A model generated the notes under the pieces. It had not been told where the DNA came from and ran no database searches. It saw nothing but the letters and a program-made list of their open reading frames with translations. A program made the translations under genes and the position numbers. A stretch of DNA of 11,508 nt from Willaertia magna. Lineage: Eukaryota; Heterolobosea; Eutetramitea; Acrasida; Naegleriidae. Location: positions 1 to 11,508 of the forward strand of contig CADWAF010004497.1 of NCBI GenBank assembly GCA_902984215.1. Direction: 5' to 3'. Shown one piece after another: positions 1 to 9,203 of this stretch; the stretch's first letter is position 1; each line of letters opens with the position of its first letter.

Positions 1-210
1 TGAGATAATGCATCTTTATATCTTATTAAATTTTAAATCACAAAATAAATAAATAAATAAAACAAACCCAAAATAAGCACAAATATAAAGAGCAGTATAA
101 CCTCCTTGAACTGGTTCATTAATATCTGCTCCGGCAGTTAAACATTCATCTATTCCTTCAAAATCTTCAGCGTAAACGGCATTATTTAAATCTGTTTGAA
201 TTTGAGACAT
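1..210 (-). CDS. Ankyrin-repeat protein, 5' part (copy 1), runs off the left edge
   Basis: The reading starts at the ATG at 210 in an A-rich context. Exon 1 (210-68, 143 bases) encodes a protein beginning MSQIQTDLNNAVYAEDFEGI. An ankyrin-like stretch GADINEPVQGGYTALYICAYFG follows after about residue 27; the pattern GxTAL..CA..G is the first helix of an ankyrin unit. After an intron (67-22) the frame continues as GYKDALSH, the second helix, and leaves the window. Ankyrin repeats are protein-binding scaffolds; the partner cannot be read from this fragment. A paralogue at 10915 on the opposite strand shows how the next part would read. No stop or frameshift lies in the visible part, so this copy may be intact. 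The broken propeller gene ends only 82 bases upstream on the same strand. I am fairly sure of the family and of exon 1, less so that the whole gene is functional. Confidence 0.8.
22..67 (-). other. Intron 1 of ankyrin copy 1 (46 bases)
   Basis: The 5' end reads GTTTGT and the 3' end AAG. Removal joins a phase-2 codon (GG|A, Gly) and restores a good ankyrin reading (AYFG then YKDALSH). The intron holds an ATTT microsatellite that is one unit longer than in copy 2, where the intron is 42 bases. That difference has no effect on the protein only if the segment is spliced out. A 3' AAG rather than TAG is slightly unusual; no in-frame TAG alternative is present. Confidence 0.65.
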
Positions 211-292
211 TTTTTAATTTTTTTTTTGTGAACTCTGGAACTTGTCAATCAACAACTTGGTTTCTCGGAACTGTTGTAAAGTAAAAGTTTAT
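211..292 (-). promoter_or_regulatory. Short intergenic region upstream of ankyrin copy 1
   Basis: These 82 bases separate the stop of the propeller pseudogene from the ankyrin ATG, so any promoter must be here or inside the older gene. The part next to the ATG (about 211-235) resembles the sequence before copy 2 (10885-10914): a GAGTTCACA / GAAGTTTACA block, then an A-run and ATTAAAAA before ATG. The shared block shows the duplication included at least about 30 bases of leader. I see no confident TATA element. Confidence 0.3.
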
Positions 293-1694
293 TTAATTAT
301 TGATTATAAAACTTTCTCCACTTATTTTATAGTTTGGTGCAATACAAATACCAAAATAATTAATTTCTTTATTGCTAAATGCACATCCTTCTTGATTAAT
401 GACTGTTGATGAAAATGTTTCTAATATTTTATTATTCCAATTATAAACTTGTAATTTATCTTCATAAATAACTATATTATTTCCTTTATAAGATTGTAAT
501 AAATATAACTGAAAACTATTTCTCTCTTCATTAGTAAAAGTATAAACCAAACCAGACGAGTTGTTATTATTTTTTAAATTACCTAGCAATTGATATCTAT
601 AATAATAATCTCCATCACCCCAACTATTATGGGAACACAATAGGGTGGTTTTGGGTTCGTTGTTTTGTGTTAGTTGATATTGAGTATTTGAACAGAAATT
701 AATTTCTTTGTGTGTTGTTAAAGAAAGTTTTACACTTTTTTGTAAAGTGTTGATGTTAATTAATTGAATAAAAAAATCGCTGTATTGTGTAACAACAATT
801 AACCAATCATTATTTAAATTAACAATTTCATTAATCCATTCGGCATCCCTTCCAGAACTAACAATATATTTTGTGATTAATTGCCCAGTTAAAACATTAA
901 CTTTGTAAATAATATTATTTTTGTAATGAATTAAAATATTTTCATTTAATTTATAATTTCTTTGTCTTCCCACCTTATTGTAATTTACTTTTCTTCTTTT
1001 ATTATTCAAGTTACTCTTGTTAATAGTATTAAAATTTTCTAAGGGTAAAGACCACATTAGTTTTATGGCATCCAATTTGTCAACTTTGACACCTAACATT
1101 TGATTTTGATTTGTTAACACTATTAAATTATTATCCATTACAAAATATAAATGATCAATTCTAAATTCATTATTTTTCACAGGTACCTTCCAATAGGTCA
1201 CTTTAAAATTATAATTTAGTTTCAAGAATAACTAATAAATGCGTTGTTTCTTCGCTATTATAAGTAGTTGTTGTAAATAACATAAATAAATTTCCTTTTT
1301 TATCGTCAAATATAGTATTACATTCTTCTTCTGTTAAATTCGAAAATATTTTTCTATCATTTATTGAAAATGGAATGTTTTTAATCTTACCATCAATAGT
1401 TGACACTTGATAACTTGATAATTCATTATTATTTGTAACTAATAAAAAAGAAAATTCTTCCTTGTGTTAAATCTGATTGAACTAAAGTTAATGAAATAAT
1501 ATCATTAGATATCCAATCAGTAAAGTTAGTGAATTGCCAAGTGTTTAATTTATTAATGGATTGATTATGTTCTTCTTTATTTCTTTGTGAAATTTATCTT
1601 TGTCATGTTTTTTAAATATTTTTTCAGTTTTTTCGTTTATTTTGTTTAAATAATTTTTCAATGTAAATTTTTTAAAAATTAAAGTATTTTTGTA
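293..1694 (-). pseudogene. Beta-propeller-like protein, broken by three frameshifts
   Basis: Four overlapping open pieces read as one protein: about 1694-1580, 1590-1447, 1466-1209 and 1225-293. The last is 310 codons without a stop and ends at a TAA at 295-293. Neither long piece has an ATG start, so they are continuations, not separate genes. The protein has a Lys-rich N-terminal stretch, then many short hydrophobic strands separated by Asn/Asp turns. Segments such as NNIIYKVNVLTGQLITKY resemble PQQ-like or quinoprotein-type blades (Y.V...TG). Late in the protein there is an Asn-run and an aromatic SWGDGDYYYRYQ motif. I see no signal peptide or membrane segment. The break near 1447 lies in a run of six T and could be a sequencing error; the one at 1209-1225 is not in a long homopolymer. 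Family assignment is by pattern only. No ATG was found at the N-terminus. Confidence 0.55.
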
Positions 1695-1802
1695 TTACAG
1701 TTAGGTTTGTATCAATTAATTTTAAATCGTTTTTAAATTATTAAAATTTAAAAACAATTATGTTTATCATATTATATTAATATAATAATTTAATAAAAAT
1801 AA
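1695..1802. other. Short A+T-rich spacer, no gene seen
   Basis: This lies between the 5' limit of the propeller pseudogene and the retrotransposon-like fragment. No open frame, repeat or clear signal was found. Confidence 0.4.
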
Positions 1803-2131
1803 ATTAAAATAAAATTTGTATTTTTATTCACTTTGTTGAAAAGCGAAAATTCACTTATTTCAATTCTCAGACTCTGTTCGATAGTGGCTATTAGTGATGA
1901 GGATTTAATTAAAATGGATAAGGAGATAGCCAGTTGGGTCAGAAGAAAAATAAGAGCAGATTTCGCCTTATCTAAAACTGCTATCTTTAACAATTTAGAA
2001 TAAAGAAGCTTTAATATTATAGCTTTTGTGATTTAAAATATATAGAATCATTTGCAGCAACCATTCGTTTTATGAGTAGTACTATTGAAATTAGTAGAGA
2101 AGAGGGTAAGTCAATAAGAGTAAGGAATTAA
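1803..2131 (+). pseudogene. Probable non-LTR retrotransposon reverse transcriptase, C-terminal fragment
   Basis: Two open pieces in different frames, 1803-2000 and 2015-2128, read as one decayed protein. The first contains DEDLIKMDKEIASWVRRKIR and then FALSKTAIF. The pattern l-D-x-x-I-R/A-x-x-V-R-x-x-L just after the reverse transcriptase core is typical of R2-, CRE- and NeSL-like LINEs. The junction at 2000-2016 is where LINEs usually carry a Gly-Gly-Leu-Gly motif and looks like a decayed version of it. The second piece reads SFCDLKYIESFAATIRFMSS before a TAA. The palm domain with its catalytic aspartates is absent, so this is a stump. Its base composition is visibly richer in G+C than what follows, suggesting more recent insertion than the neighbouring fossils. 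The match is from memory of family patterns; a chance resemblance cannot be excluded. Confidence 0.4.
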
Positions 2132-2292
2132 TATAGAAAATTTTATATTTTTCAGTTTTTTTATATTTTTTTAAAATATAAATAAATCTATAAATACTAT
2201 ATTTATCACATAAATATAATAACCTTAATTTTTTTAATAAAAACTGAACTAACATTAAACTTTTACTTTTATATATTCTTTTTAAAATAACT
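2132..2292. other. A+T-rich spacer between two converging fossil genes
   Basis: This lies between the 3' ends of the plus-strand LINE-like fragment and the minus-strand fossil gene. An open minus-strand frame crosses it, but that frame runs antisense into the LINE fragment and I do not treat it as a gene. Confidence 0.35.
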
Positions 2293-4979
2293 TTATTTTT
2301 TACCATTTTTAGATGTTTTTAAAAAATTATTATAATTATCTATATGTAATGATTTAAAATTTTGTGTTTCAAATGATTTTAAATTTTTATAATAATTAAT
2401 AATATTTATGACATGGTTAAATAAAATATGTAAATATTAATAATTTGGTTTTCTGATAATATAAATTTTTAAAAAATCTTTTTTTATTAAATTTATTTTT
2501 TTTTATAAATTTAATTTTTGATTTTCTGTAAAATTTATTATTTTTAAATATTTTATCACTATTTTAAATCTTAAAAATAGTTTATAAAAAAGTTTTGAAA
2601 TAACATTTTTAATTTTGTTTAAATATAATAATAAATTATTATACATTTTTTCAGTTAAATAATATTTTAAATATTTTTTATTATTATAAACTTTTTCATT
2701 TACTTTAAAATATTTAAATCCTGAAATTTGTTTAATGTTGTTAATGATTAAATTTTTATTATTAATTAAAATAAAATCAATTAATAATCTTTCATAAATT
2801 CATTCCTTTAAATGTTATTTAATTTTTTATTATTAATGTCATTATTTAAATATTTGTTTTCATTATTATTAAATTTATTTAATTTTTTTCAATATTATCT
2901 TCTAATTCATTTTTATTTTCCTTCATTTTCATTTATATCATCTAATTTATTTTTATTATTTAAATCAATATTATTATTTTCTTTTAAATTACTATTTTTT
3001 TCATTGTTTTTAATTTTTTGTATTTAATAATTGTTATATTATTTATTTTATTAAAATTATTATTTTTATTCAATTTATTATTTTTATTATTTATATTTTC
3101 ATTTAAAACTATATTTTTGTTATTAAATAATTTTAAAATAATATTTATGTATTCTTTATTATAATAAATATTTTATTTTTTTTCAAAATCATTAATATAT
3201 ATCAATAATATTTTCTTTTATAATATTTGTTTTTTTATTAAAGTAATTATTTATAAGTTTTAAAAAATCTATAAAGTTTGCAATATTATTATTATAATAT
3301 AATAATTCAATTCTATATAATAATTTACCTAATTTTTTTTTATTTTTTGTCTTTTATCTTTATTTATTTTTAAAAATTTTAATGATCTAATAAAATTTTT
3401 ATTTAAAAACAATAAATTATTATTTTGTTTTAAATTGTTAATTTTTTTAAAATTTTGACTATCATTTTTTAATAAATTAAAATGATCAAAATCAGTAATT
3501 GTTATATTATAAATATTGTTATTTCTTTTAATTTTGTAAATGTTATTATTTTTTAAAGAATATTCTTTAAAAATAAAATTATTTAAAACATTATTTATAT
3601 TAAAATGAAAATTATTTATTAAATTATTATTATTTTCAATATTTAAATTATTTGTTCAGATTTTTTTTATTTTAGTTTTTGTTATTTTAATTTTATTTTT
3701 AAAACCTTTAAATCTTCTTTTTTATTTTTTTTTTTTATTATTATTTTTTAAATTATTTTTTTTCTTTTTTTAATTTTATTAATTTTTTTTATCATAAGAA
3801 ATAAATAATAAATTATTATTATTTTCAATATCATTATTTGATTCATAAATATTTATTAAAAAACTTGTTATTAAATTATTAACTAAAATAAATATATCAT
3901 TATTATTACTTATATTACTAATATTAAAATTAAATATTTTTTGAAACAAAATATTATTAAAAATTAAATCTCTTCTTTTTTATTTAAATCATTCTATTTT
4001 TTTTAAACTTTCATCTAAATAAAAACAATACAATTTCTAACTCCAATAAAATAATTAATATAATATCAAAACTTAAAACTATTTAAAACAATAATATCCC
4101 CCTATAAAACATCAATATTTAAACTTAATTCACTCAACAATACTAATCTTCTTTCAAAATTTTTACCATAATAAATAATGATTGTTATTTTAAAATATTT
4201 ATTATATTTATTTTTATGATTAACAATATTACTATTTAAATTTATAATTATTACTAGAAATAATTTATGTAAATAATTTTTTTATAAATAATTAATTCTT
4301 TTAAAACAATTTTTAAAAAGTCTAAAATATATATATATATTTATAATATATTTCATTTTGTTGATGGTTGATTTAATTAATTATAAAAATAATAAAGTTA
4401 TTAATAAATTTAAATTAGAAATTTGTTTAAAAATATTAGTATATTTTATTTAAAATATAATATTTTTCTATTATTTTTTAATTAAATCATTAATATTAAT
4501 GCTAATCTTATTATTTTATAAATACTTTATATCTTCTCTTAACTATAATAATTTATTTACATTAAAACAGTCTTTGTAACTTTTAATGATTAATTAATTA
4601 TTATTATTATAAATTTCAATTTTTTGCCAACAATTATTATCATTTATTGGCTTTAATTTATTTAAAAGTAATTCATATTTAATAAAATACTTAAAAATCT
4701 TATATAATAGATTTATAATTTGTTTTTTTAAAATAAATTATTAATAAAGCTTTTTATTAATTTATTTTTAAGCAAAATAAAATTATTTAGTAACTAGTTT
4801 AATAACATAATTTTTTTTTCTTTATTATTACTCAACTTTTATTATTTATTAAACTTTATAAATTCATTATATAAATCACAAGATGAACAAAAATTTTATT
4901 TTTTATTAAAGTTTTCTTTTATTTTAATATAAACCTTAAAGCTTTTTAATTTATTTCACTATTGCTTTAGCTTAAAAAT
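2293..4979 (-). pseudogene. Large fossil gene (one or two genes), Asn/Lys-rich, product unknown
   Basis: Minus-strand reading gives long stretches with far fewer stops than expected at about 88% A+T, where chance gives one about every ten codons. Main pieces: 4979-4730 (frame with FCSSCDLYNEF); about 4722-4011, some 238 codons with ten stops and no frame change; 4018-3781, 79 codons with two stops; 3718-3332, 129 codons with one TGA; 3332-3204; 3172-2987; 2799-2506, 98 codons with no stop; 2460-2293, ending NNFLKTSKNGKK. Breaks between pieces mostly sit at A-runs of seven to nine. The residues include scattered W, C, H, G and R, for example FIGVRNCIVF and YYGKNFERRLVLLSELS, which pure A+T drift would not produce. 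A possible start is the ATG at 4356 after CAACAAA, but the same frame is open upstream of it. I do not recognise the family; part weakly recalls GT31 glycosyltransferases. Real coding origin seems likely, current function unlikely. Confidence 0.5.
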
Positions 4980-5095
4980 TTAAATAATATTTAAAAAAAC
5001 AACTTCTTTTTTCTTTTTTTACCTAAATTTTTTAACGTTTTATTTAATGTAAGACTTTTTTATTAATTTTTTATTTTCATTAAATAACTCTATAA
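4980..5095. other. A+T-rich spacer, no gene seen
   Basis: Stops are dense in all frames I read on both strands. No repeat or signal was recognised. Confidence 0.35.
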
Positions 5096-5305
5096 TTTTT
5101 TTTTCTTATAAAGACATTTATTAATTTTGCTGGTTTATTTTTGATTATGTATGTAATTAGAGAGGGTATTAAAAGAATAATTGAATTATTTAAAGATAAA
5201 TCAAAAATGAATACAAGTTGTTGTTTATTTAGGAGTATTGTTGAATTATTTAAGATTTTTTCATTTTTTTTTATTTTTTTTTCATACTTTTTTAAAGTTT
5301 TATAA
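5096..5305 (+). pseudogene. Small fossil coding fragment, membrane-type, unknown
   Basis: A 69-codon open frame ends at the TAA at 5303. It reads TFINFAGLFLIMYVIREGIK and then IELFKDKSKMNTSCC before a Phe-rich hydrophobic tail, suggesting membrane segments. It has no ATG near the start of the frame, so it is a fragment. The opposite strand has an 85-codon ATG-initiated frame over the same bases (5337-5080). I prefer the plus strand because its codons end almost always in A or T, as expected for genes here. The minus frame would need many C-ending codons (CTC, TTC, CCC, ATC, GTC). No family was recognised. Confidence 0.25.
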
Positions 5306-5826
5306 TTAACAATCTTTTTTACCCAATAATAATACAAAATTTTAAGTAAATTTAATAATTGTCTAAAAAATAAAAAGTAATTATTATAATTTAATTGTTT
5401 ATTATAGTGTTATATTGTATTAAAAAAGATAATTAATATTCAATTAGTAATGAATTAAATAAATTAGTATAAAAATTATTATTATTATATTTTTAAGTTT
5501 TTTATTATTTAATATTTGGATTATTTAAATTTAAAATTAACTTATTTATAAAAAAATTACAACATCTAGTTATTCAATTAAAATATAATTACTATTACTA
5601 TTTATGTTATTTATTGAATTTTGAATATAATTATTTAATTAATTATTACTTAAATTTACTATTAAGTTAATAATAGTCAATTTAATTATTTTCTTATTTA
5701 TATCTAATAATTTATTTCTAATTATTAAAAATACTTTTGTTTTATTATTTGTAAACTAATAATTTAAAAATAGCACTATTTTTACTTTGTAAAGAGTAAA
5801 AAAAATATATTTTTTCTTTTATTAAT
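5306..5826. other. About 520 bases of A+T-rich DNA without a clear gene
   Basis: No frame on either strand stands out above chance. A plus-strand frame has runs of about 15 codons between stops and could be further fossil coding sequence leading towards 5827, but I cannot support it. No tandem repeat or RNA gene was seen. Confidence 0.3.
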
Positions 5827-6496
5827 ATGAAATATTTAAATGTATATTTAATTGTTTTTTTTATATTTTATATATTTATTATAATTACTTTAATATTAAC
5901 TTTACTTGCAATAACAGTTAATGTTTAAATAAGATTATTAGTTAAAGTATTTAATAAATTATAATTGTTAACAATCAATAATTTGTTAATTATAAGTAAT
6001 ATTAAAAGTAATACAATTGTTAATTAACTATTTAAAATTTTATTTCTTATAATATTTAAACTATATGTTTCTCTTTGAATTAAATTATTATTATTTGTTT
6101 TAATTTCAAAATTAATCTATTAAATTATTCGTAGTAATTTTTTTGTTATTAATGTATTTTATTTTTTAATAAATTTTTTTATTGAAATAGTTATAAATAA
6201 ATAAATTTTTTTATTAATGATTTTTTTTTTGTGTTTAAAAAAAATATATTATTTTTTATTAACTAAGCGAAACCTTAAATTATTATATAGGCAATAAAAA
6301 ATATGATTTATATATAAATATTAATAATAATAAAAAACTTAAATTTAAAACTAATTTATATGATGAAATGTTTTGGTTTAATAGTAATAAAAAAGTTATT
6401 GAGAATATTAAAGAAGTTATTTTAGATAGTTTATGTAAAAATAAAGTAGTATTTTATATAAATAACTTAAATTATAATCTAATTAAACAGTTTTAA
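5827..6496 (+). pseudogene. Fossil gene with N-terminal membrane segment, product unknown
   Basis: From the ATG at 5827 the first 33 codons are open and begin MKYLNVYLIVFFIFYIFIII, a strong signal-anchor or transmembrane segment. The same frame continues to about 6290 with seven or eight stops in about 155 codons, roughly half the number expected by chance. A second frame then gives 77 codons with no stop (6263-6493). It opens with LSETLNYYIGNKKYDLYINI and contains NLYDEMFWFNSNKKVIENIK, ending ...LIKQF and TAA. The Trp, Cys, Asp and Glu content of the C-terminal part is unlike random A+T sequence. The two parts overlap by about 30 bases and are probably one gene with a frameshift. It converges on the minus-strand fossil at 7270-6592. 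No family was recognised. Confidence 0.4.
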
Positions 6497-6591
6497 AGTT
6501 ATAACTATTAAAATAATTATAACTTTTTTAATTTTAATAATATTTTATATTAAGTAAATATAAAATTAAAAATATTATTAAAGTTTTTATA

Positions 6592-7270
6592 AAAATATTA
6601 TTAAATTATCAAAATAAATCTGTATTTTTAAAAAATAAAAAATAAAATAATTGAAATAAATTGTAAATTTTTTATTTTTATTTTTTATTAAATAAAATAT
6701 TAGTAAAAACAATATAATTTTTTAATTTTAATTAAATAATTTTTATGATAATTAATTATTGTTAATCAATGTTATAAATAATTTAATAAAATTATATATT
6801 TAATTAAATCAACATAACTATTTATTATATATTTAATTTTATATAAATTACTATTAAAAAAAATTATTAAAATTTTTTCGTTATATAAATTTATTTAAAT
6901 AAATTTTTAATTACTTTATTAAATATAATTTTTTTTATTATTTTATTTAAATATACCAAGAATAATAATAAAAAAATTTATATTTTTTAAATAATGTGCT
7001 ATAAATAATATTAATTAAAATTTTTCTATAATTATAAGTATATTTTATATAAATATAATAATTATTTTCTAATTTATTTTTAAAAATTTATAAATTATTT
7101 AAAAAAATATTATTATTTATAACATATATTCAATTTTTATTTTCATCTATTAAACAATCAAAAAATGAATCATTTAAAATATATTTTTTTAATTTATTTA
7201 AATTTTTTTTTAATTTTTTATAAATTAATAATATTTTAAATTGTATATTATTTTTTAATTCAAATTTTTT
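6592..7270 (-). pseudogene. Fossil coding sequence, very A+T-rich, product unknown
   Basis: The minus frame from 7270 to 6950 has 107 codons with only two internal stops (TGA at 7132, TAA further on). It lies in DNA of about 93-95% A+T, where about a dozen would be expected. It includes NDSFFDCLIDENKN and later YRKILINIIYSTLFKKYKFF and YYYSWYI. Upstream of 7270 the frame breaks at a run of eight A, and a Lys-rich stretch continues in another frame to about 7300. Below 6950 the frame is lost, but a 42-codon hydrophobic run is open at about 6718-6592. Residues outside the F/I/K/L/N/Y set (D, C, E, S, R, W) are concentrated in the first part, which is why I think it was once coding. No family was recognised. 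Confidence 0.35.
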
Positions 7271-9203
7271 TTAAAATTTTTATATTTTTTAATCAAAATA
7301 TTCTATTTAATCTAAACAGATAAAAATAATATTAATTAATTATTTTAATAAAACTATTATTATAATTTTATTAAATTTAATTTAACTATAATATAAATTA
7401 TATATTTTTATTTATATTTAATAAAATATTATATAAAACTTTTTTTCTAAAATAAATAATAATTAATTTTTAATAAGATTAATAAAATTAAATTTATTAT
7501 TAAATAAACTTAAAAAATATAAAAGTAAAAATAATAATTATTAATTATTATTTTTTATATTTGTTAATTTTATTATTATAGTAATTTATAATCTTTAGTA
7601 GTTCTATAGTTTTTTTAAGGAAAAATAAATAAAAAATTTTTATAAAATTTTATAAAATCATATTTTATTTGAAACATTTTTTTAAAAAATATTAAAAATA
7701 AAATTTTTTTAAAAAATAATATAAATTTATTTTAATTTTTTATTATTATAAAAAAATTTTTACTTAAAAATACCTTTAATATTTTTTAATTTTTTATTGC
7801 TTATTTTTGTTGATAATATATTTGTAATTATTGTTAATTTATTTATTAATTAATTTATCTAAGTTTTAAAATATAATTTTTTTAATTATAATTATTTTTT
7901 TATTTTATTATTAATTACTAGACAGCTTTTTAGAATAGATTAAAAATTTAAAAATTATTTTTTTTTAATACTTTGATGTGGATTGATATTTATTTTTTTA
8001 TATATACAATTATGGGACTATTAAGTTATAAATAAGTATTAAAAGTTTTAAAAATATTATAAAATTATATAAAAATATTAATATTTTTAAATTAAGTTTT
8101 TTTTGTTTAAAATTATTATTATTATTTTTAAATCTTAAAAGAAATTAAAAAATTTTAATTTATATTGTTTTTTAAATTTTTTTAAAATATATACAAACTT
8201 AAATTTGTTATAATAAACTTAAATTTATTATAACAGATAAAAAAATTTATTAAGTGAATAAATTTAGTTGACAAAAGTATAAATTTATTTTTTTTAATTC
8301 AAAAAATAACATAAATTTATATTGTTTTTTTTAATTTTTAGAAAAAAATTTTTTTCTTTATTTTTTCATTTTCATTTTACTATCATTTTTTAGGTAGCAT
8401 AAAATAAGATTTTATTAGTTTTTTATAATTTAAATAAAATAGGCTTTAAAAATTAATAATAAAAAACAAACTAAAAAATAAATTTAATAAATTTTTAAAA
8501 AATTATATAAATTTATATTATTTTTAACAAATTTAATTTATTTTTTTAAAAAAATAGATTCTAAATAAATATTTTAAAATTATTTCTTTTTTAAATTAAT
8601 ATTAAAACCAATTTTTTATAAATAAAAATATTAATAATTAATAATGTTTAAAAATTTTTGAGTATATTTTAAATTTAAATTTTAAAAGACTTTAAAATAT
8701 AAAAAAATATTTTTAATTTATTAAAAATATCAGTTTTTGTAATAAATAACTTGTATTTATTAATATTAATGTTAAAATTATTTTAGTTTTTTTAAAATAA
8801 GTAAAAATATTGTTTTTAAATTACATTAATAATAACATTAAATAATAATTTATATAAAAATACATTTTTAATATTAAATAAAAATATAAATAATATAATA
8901 ACAAATATACATCAATAAAAACATTTAAAATAATTATTTAACTAATCTACTTCAATTAATAACTTTACAATAATTTATTTTAAAATACTAAATAAACTTT
9001 TAATACCTTTTGATATATTACTTTTATTTAATATAAAATTTAAAAGTACTTTTTTTTGTTAAATTAAATTTATAGTATATTTTTTTTATTTAAATTAGAA
9101 TCTAAATTTAATTTAAATTTATCTTTTTTAACAATTATCTTCTTTCTTTTCTTTATACTAAACTTTTAACTATTTTACTACTAATTTTTGTCTCTATTTT
9201 TTT
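7271..9203. other. About 1.9 kb of extreme A+T DNA, no confident gene
   Basis: G+C falls to a few percent in places (for example 7321-7560). Weak traces only. A plus-strand frame from 8044 to about 8340 has seven stops in about 100 codons, with its first 34 codons open. On the minus strand, 8935-8690 is open in two different frames, so it carries little information. A plus-strand patch near 8360-8450 reads FYYHFLGSIK before a TAA. These may be older, more eroded fossils of the kind seen on either side. A 2 x 20 base tandem duplication lies at 8195-8234. Confidence 0.35.
8195..8234. repeat. Tandem duplication, 2 x 20 bases
   Basis: Units at 8195-8214 and 8215-8234 share AAACTTAAATTT.TTATAA and differ at two positions (G versus A, T versus C). 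The sequence is low-complexity, so slippage is the likely origin and no function is implied. Confidence 0.6.

Noticed and set aside
1790..1993. 67-codon open frame on the minus strand
   Set aside because: It is antisense to the LINE-like reading at 1803-2000, which has a better family pattern. I treat it as a shadow.
2091..2306. 71-codon open frame on the minus strand
   Set aside because: Its end is antisense to the LINE-like fragment and its start overlaps the fossil gene's end in another frame. Composition is plain A+T drift and no motif is seen.
2812..3027. 71-codon Leu/Phe-rich frame on the plus strand
   Set aside because: It is the antisense of Asn/Lys-rich minus-strand coding (AAT/AAA codons read backwards as ATT/TTT), not a membrane protein.
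4326..4341. (AT)n microsatellite
   Set aside because: Simple-sequence run within the large fossil; expected at this composition.
6495..6526. Perfect 10-base hairpin (AAAGTTATAA ... TTATAACTTT) followed by T-rich DNA just after the stop at 6494
   Set aside because: It looks like a bacterial terminator, but the window is eukaryotic and such A+T-only palindromes are common by chance here.
7271..9203. Possible centromere, origin or matrix-attachment region suggested by extreme A+T
   Set aside because: No higher-order repeat or conserved element was seen, and composition alone is not evidence.
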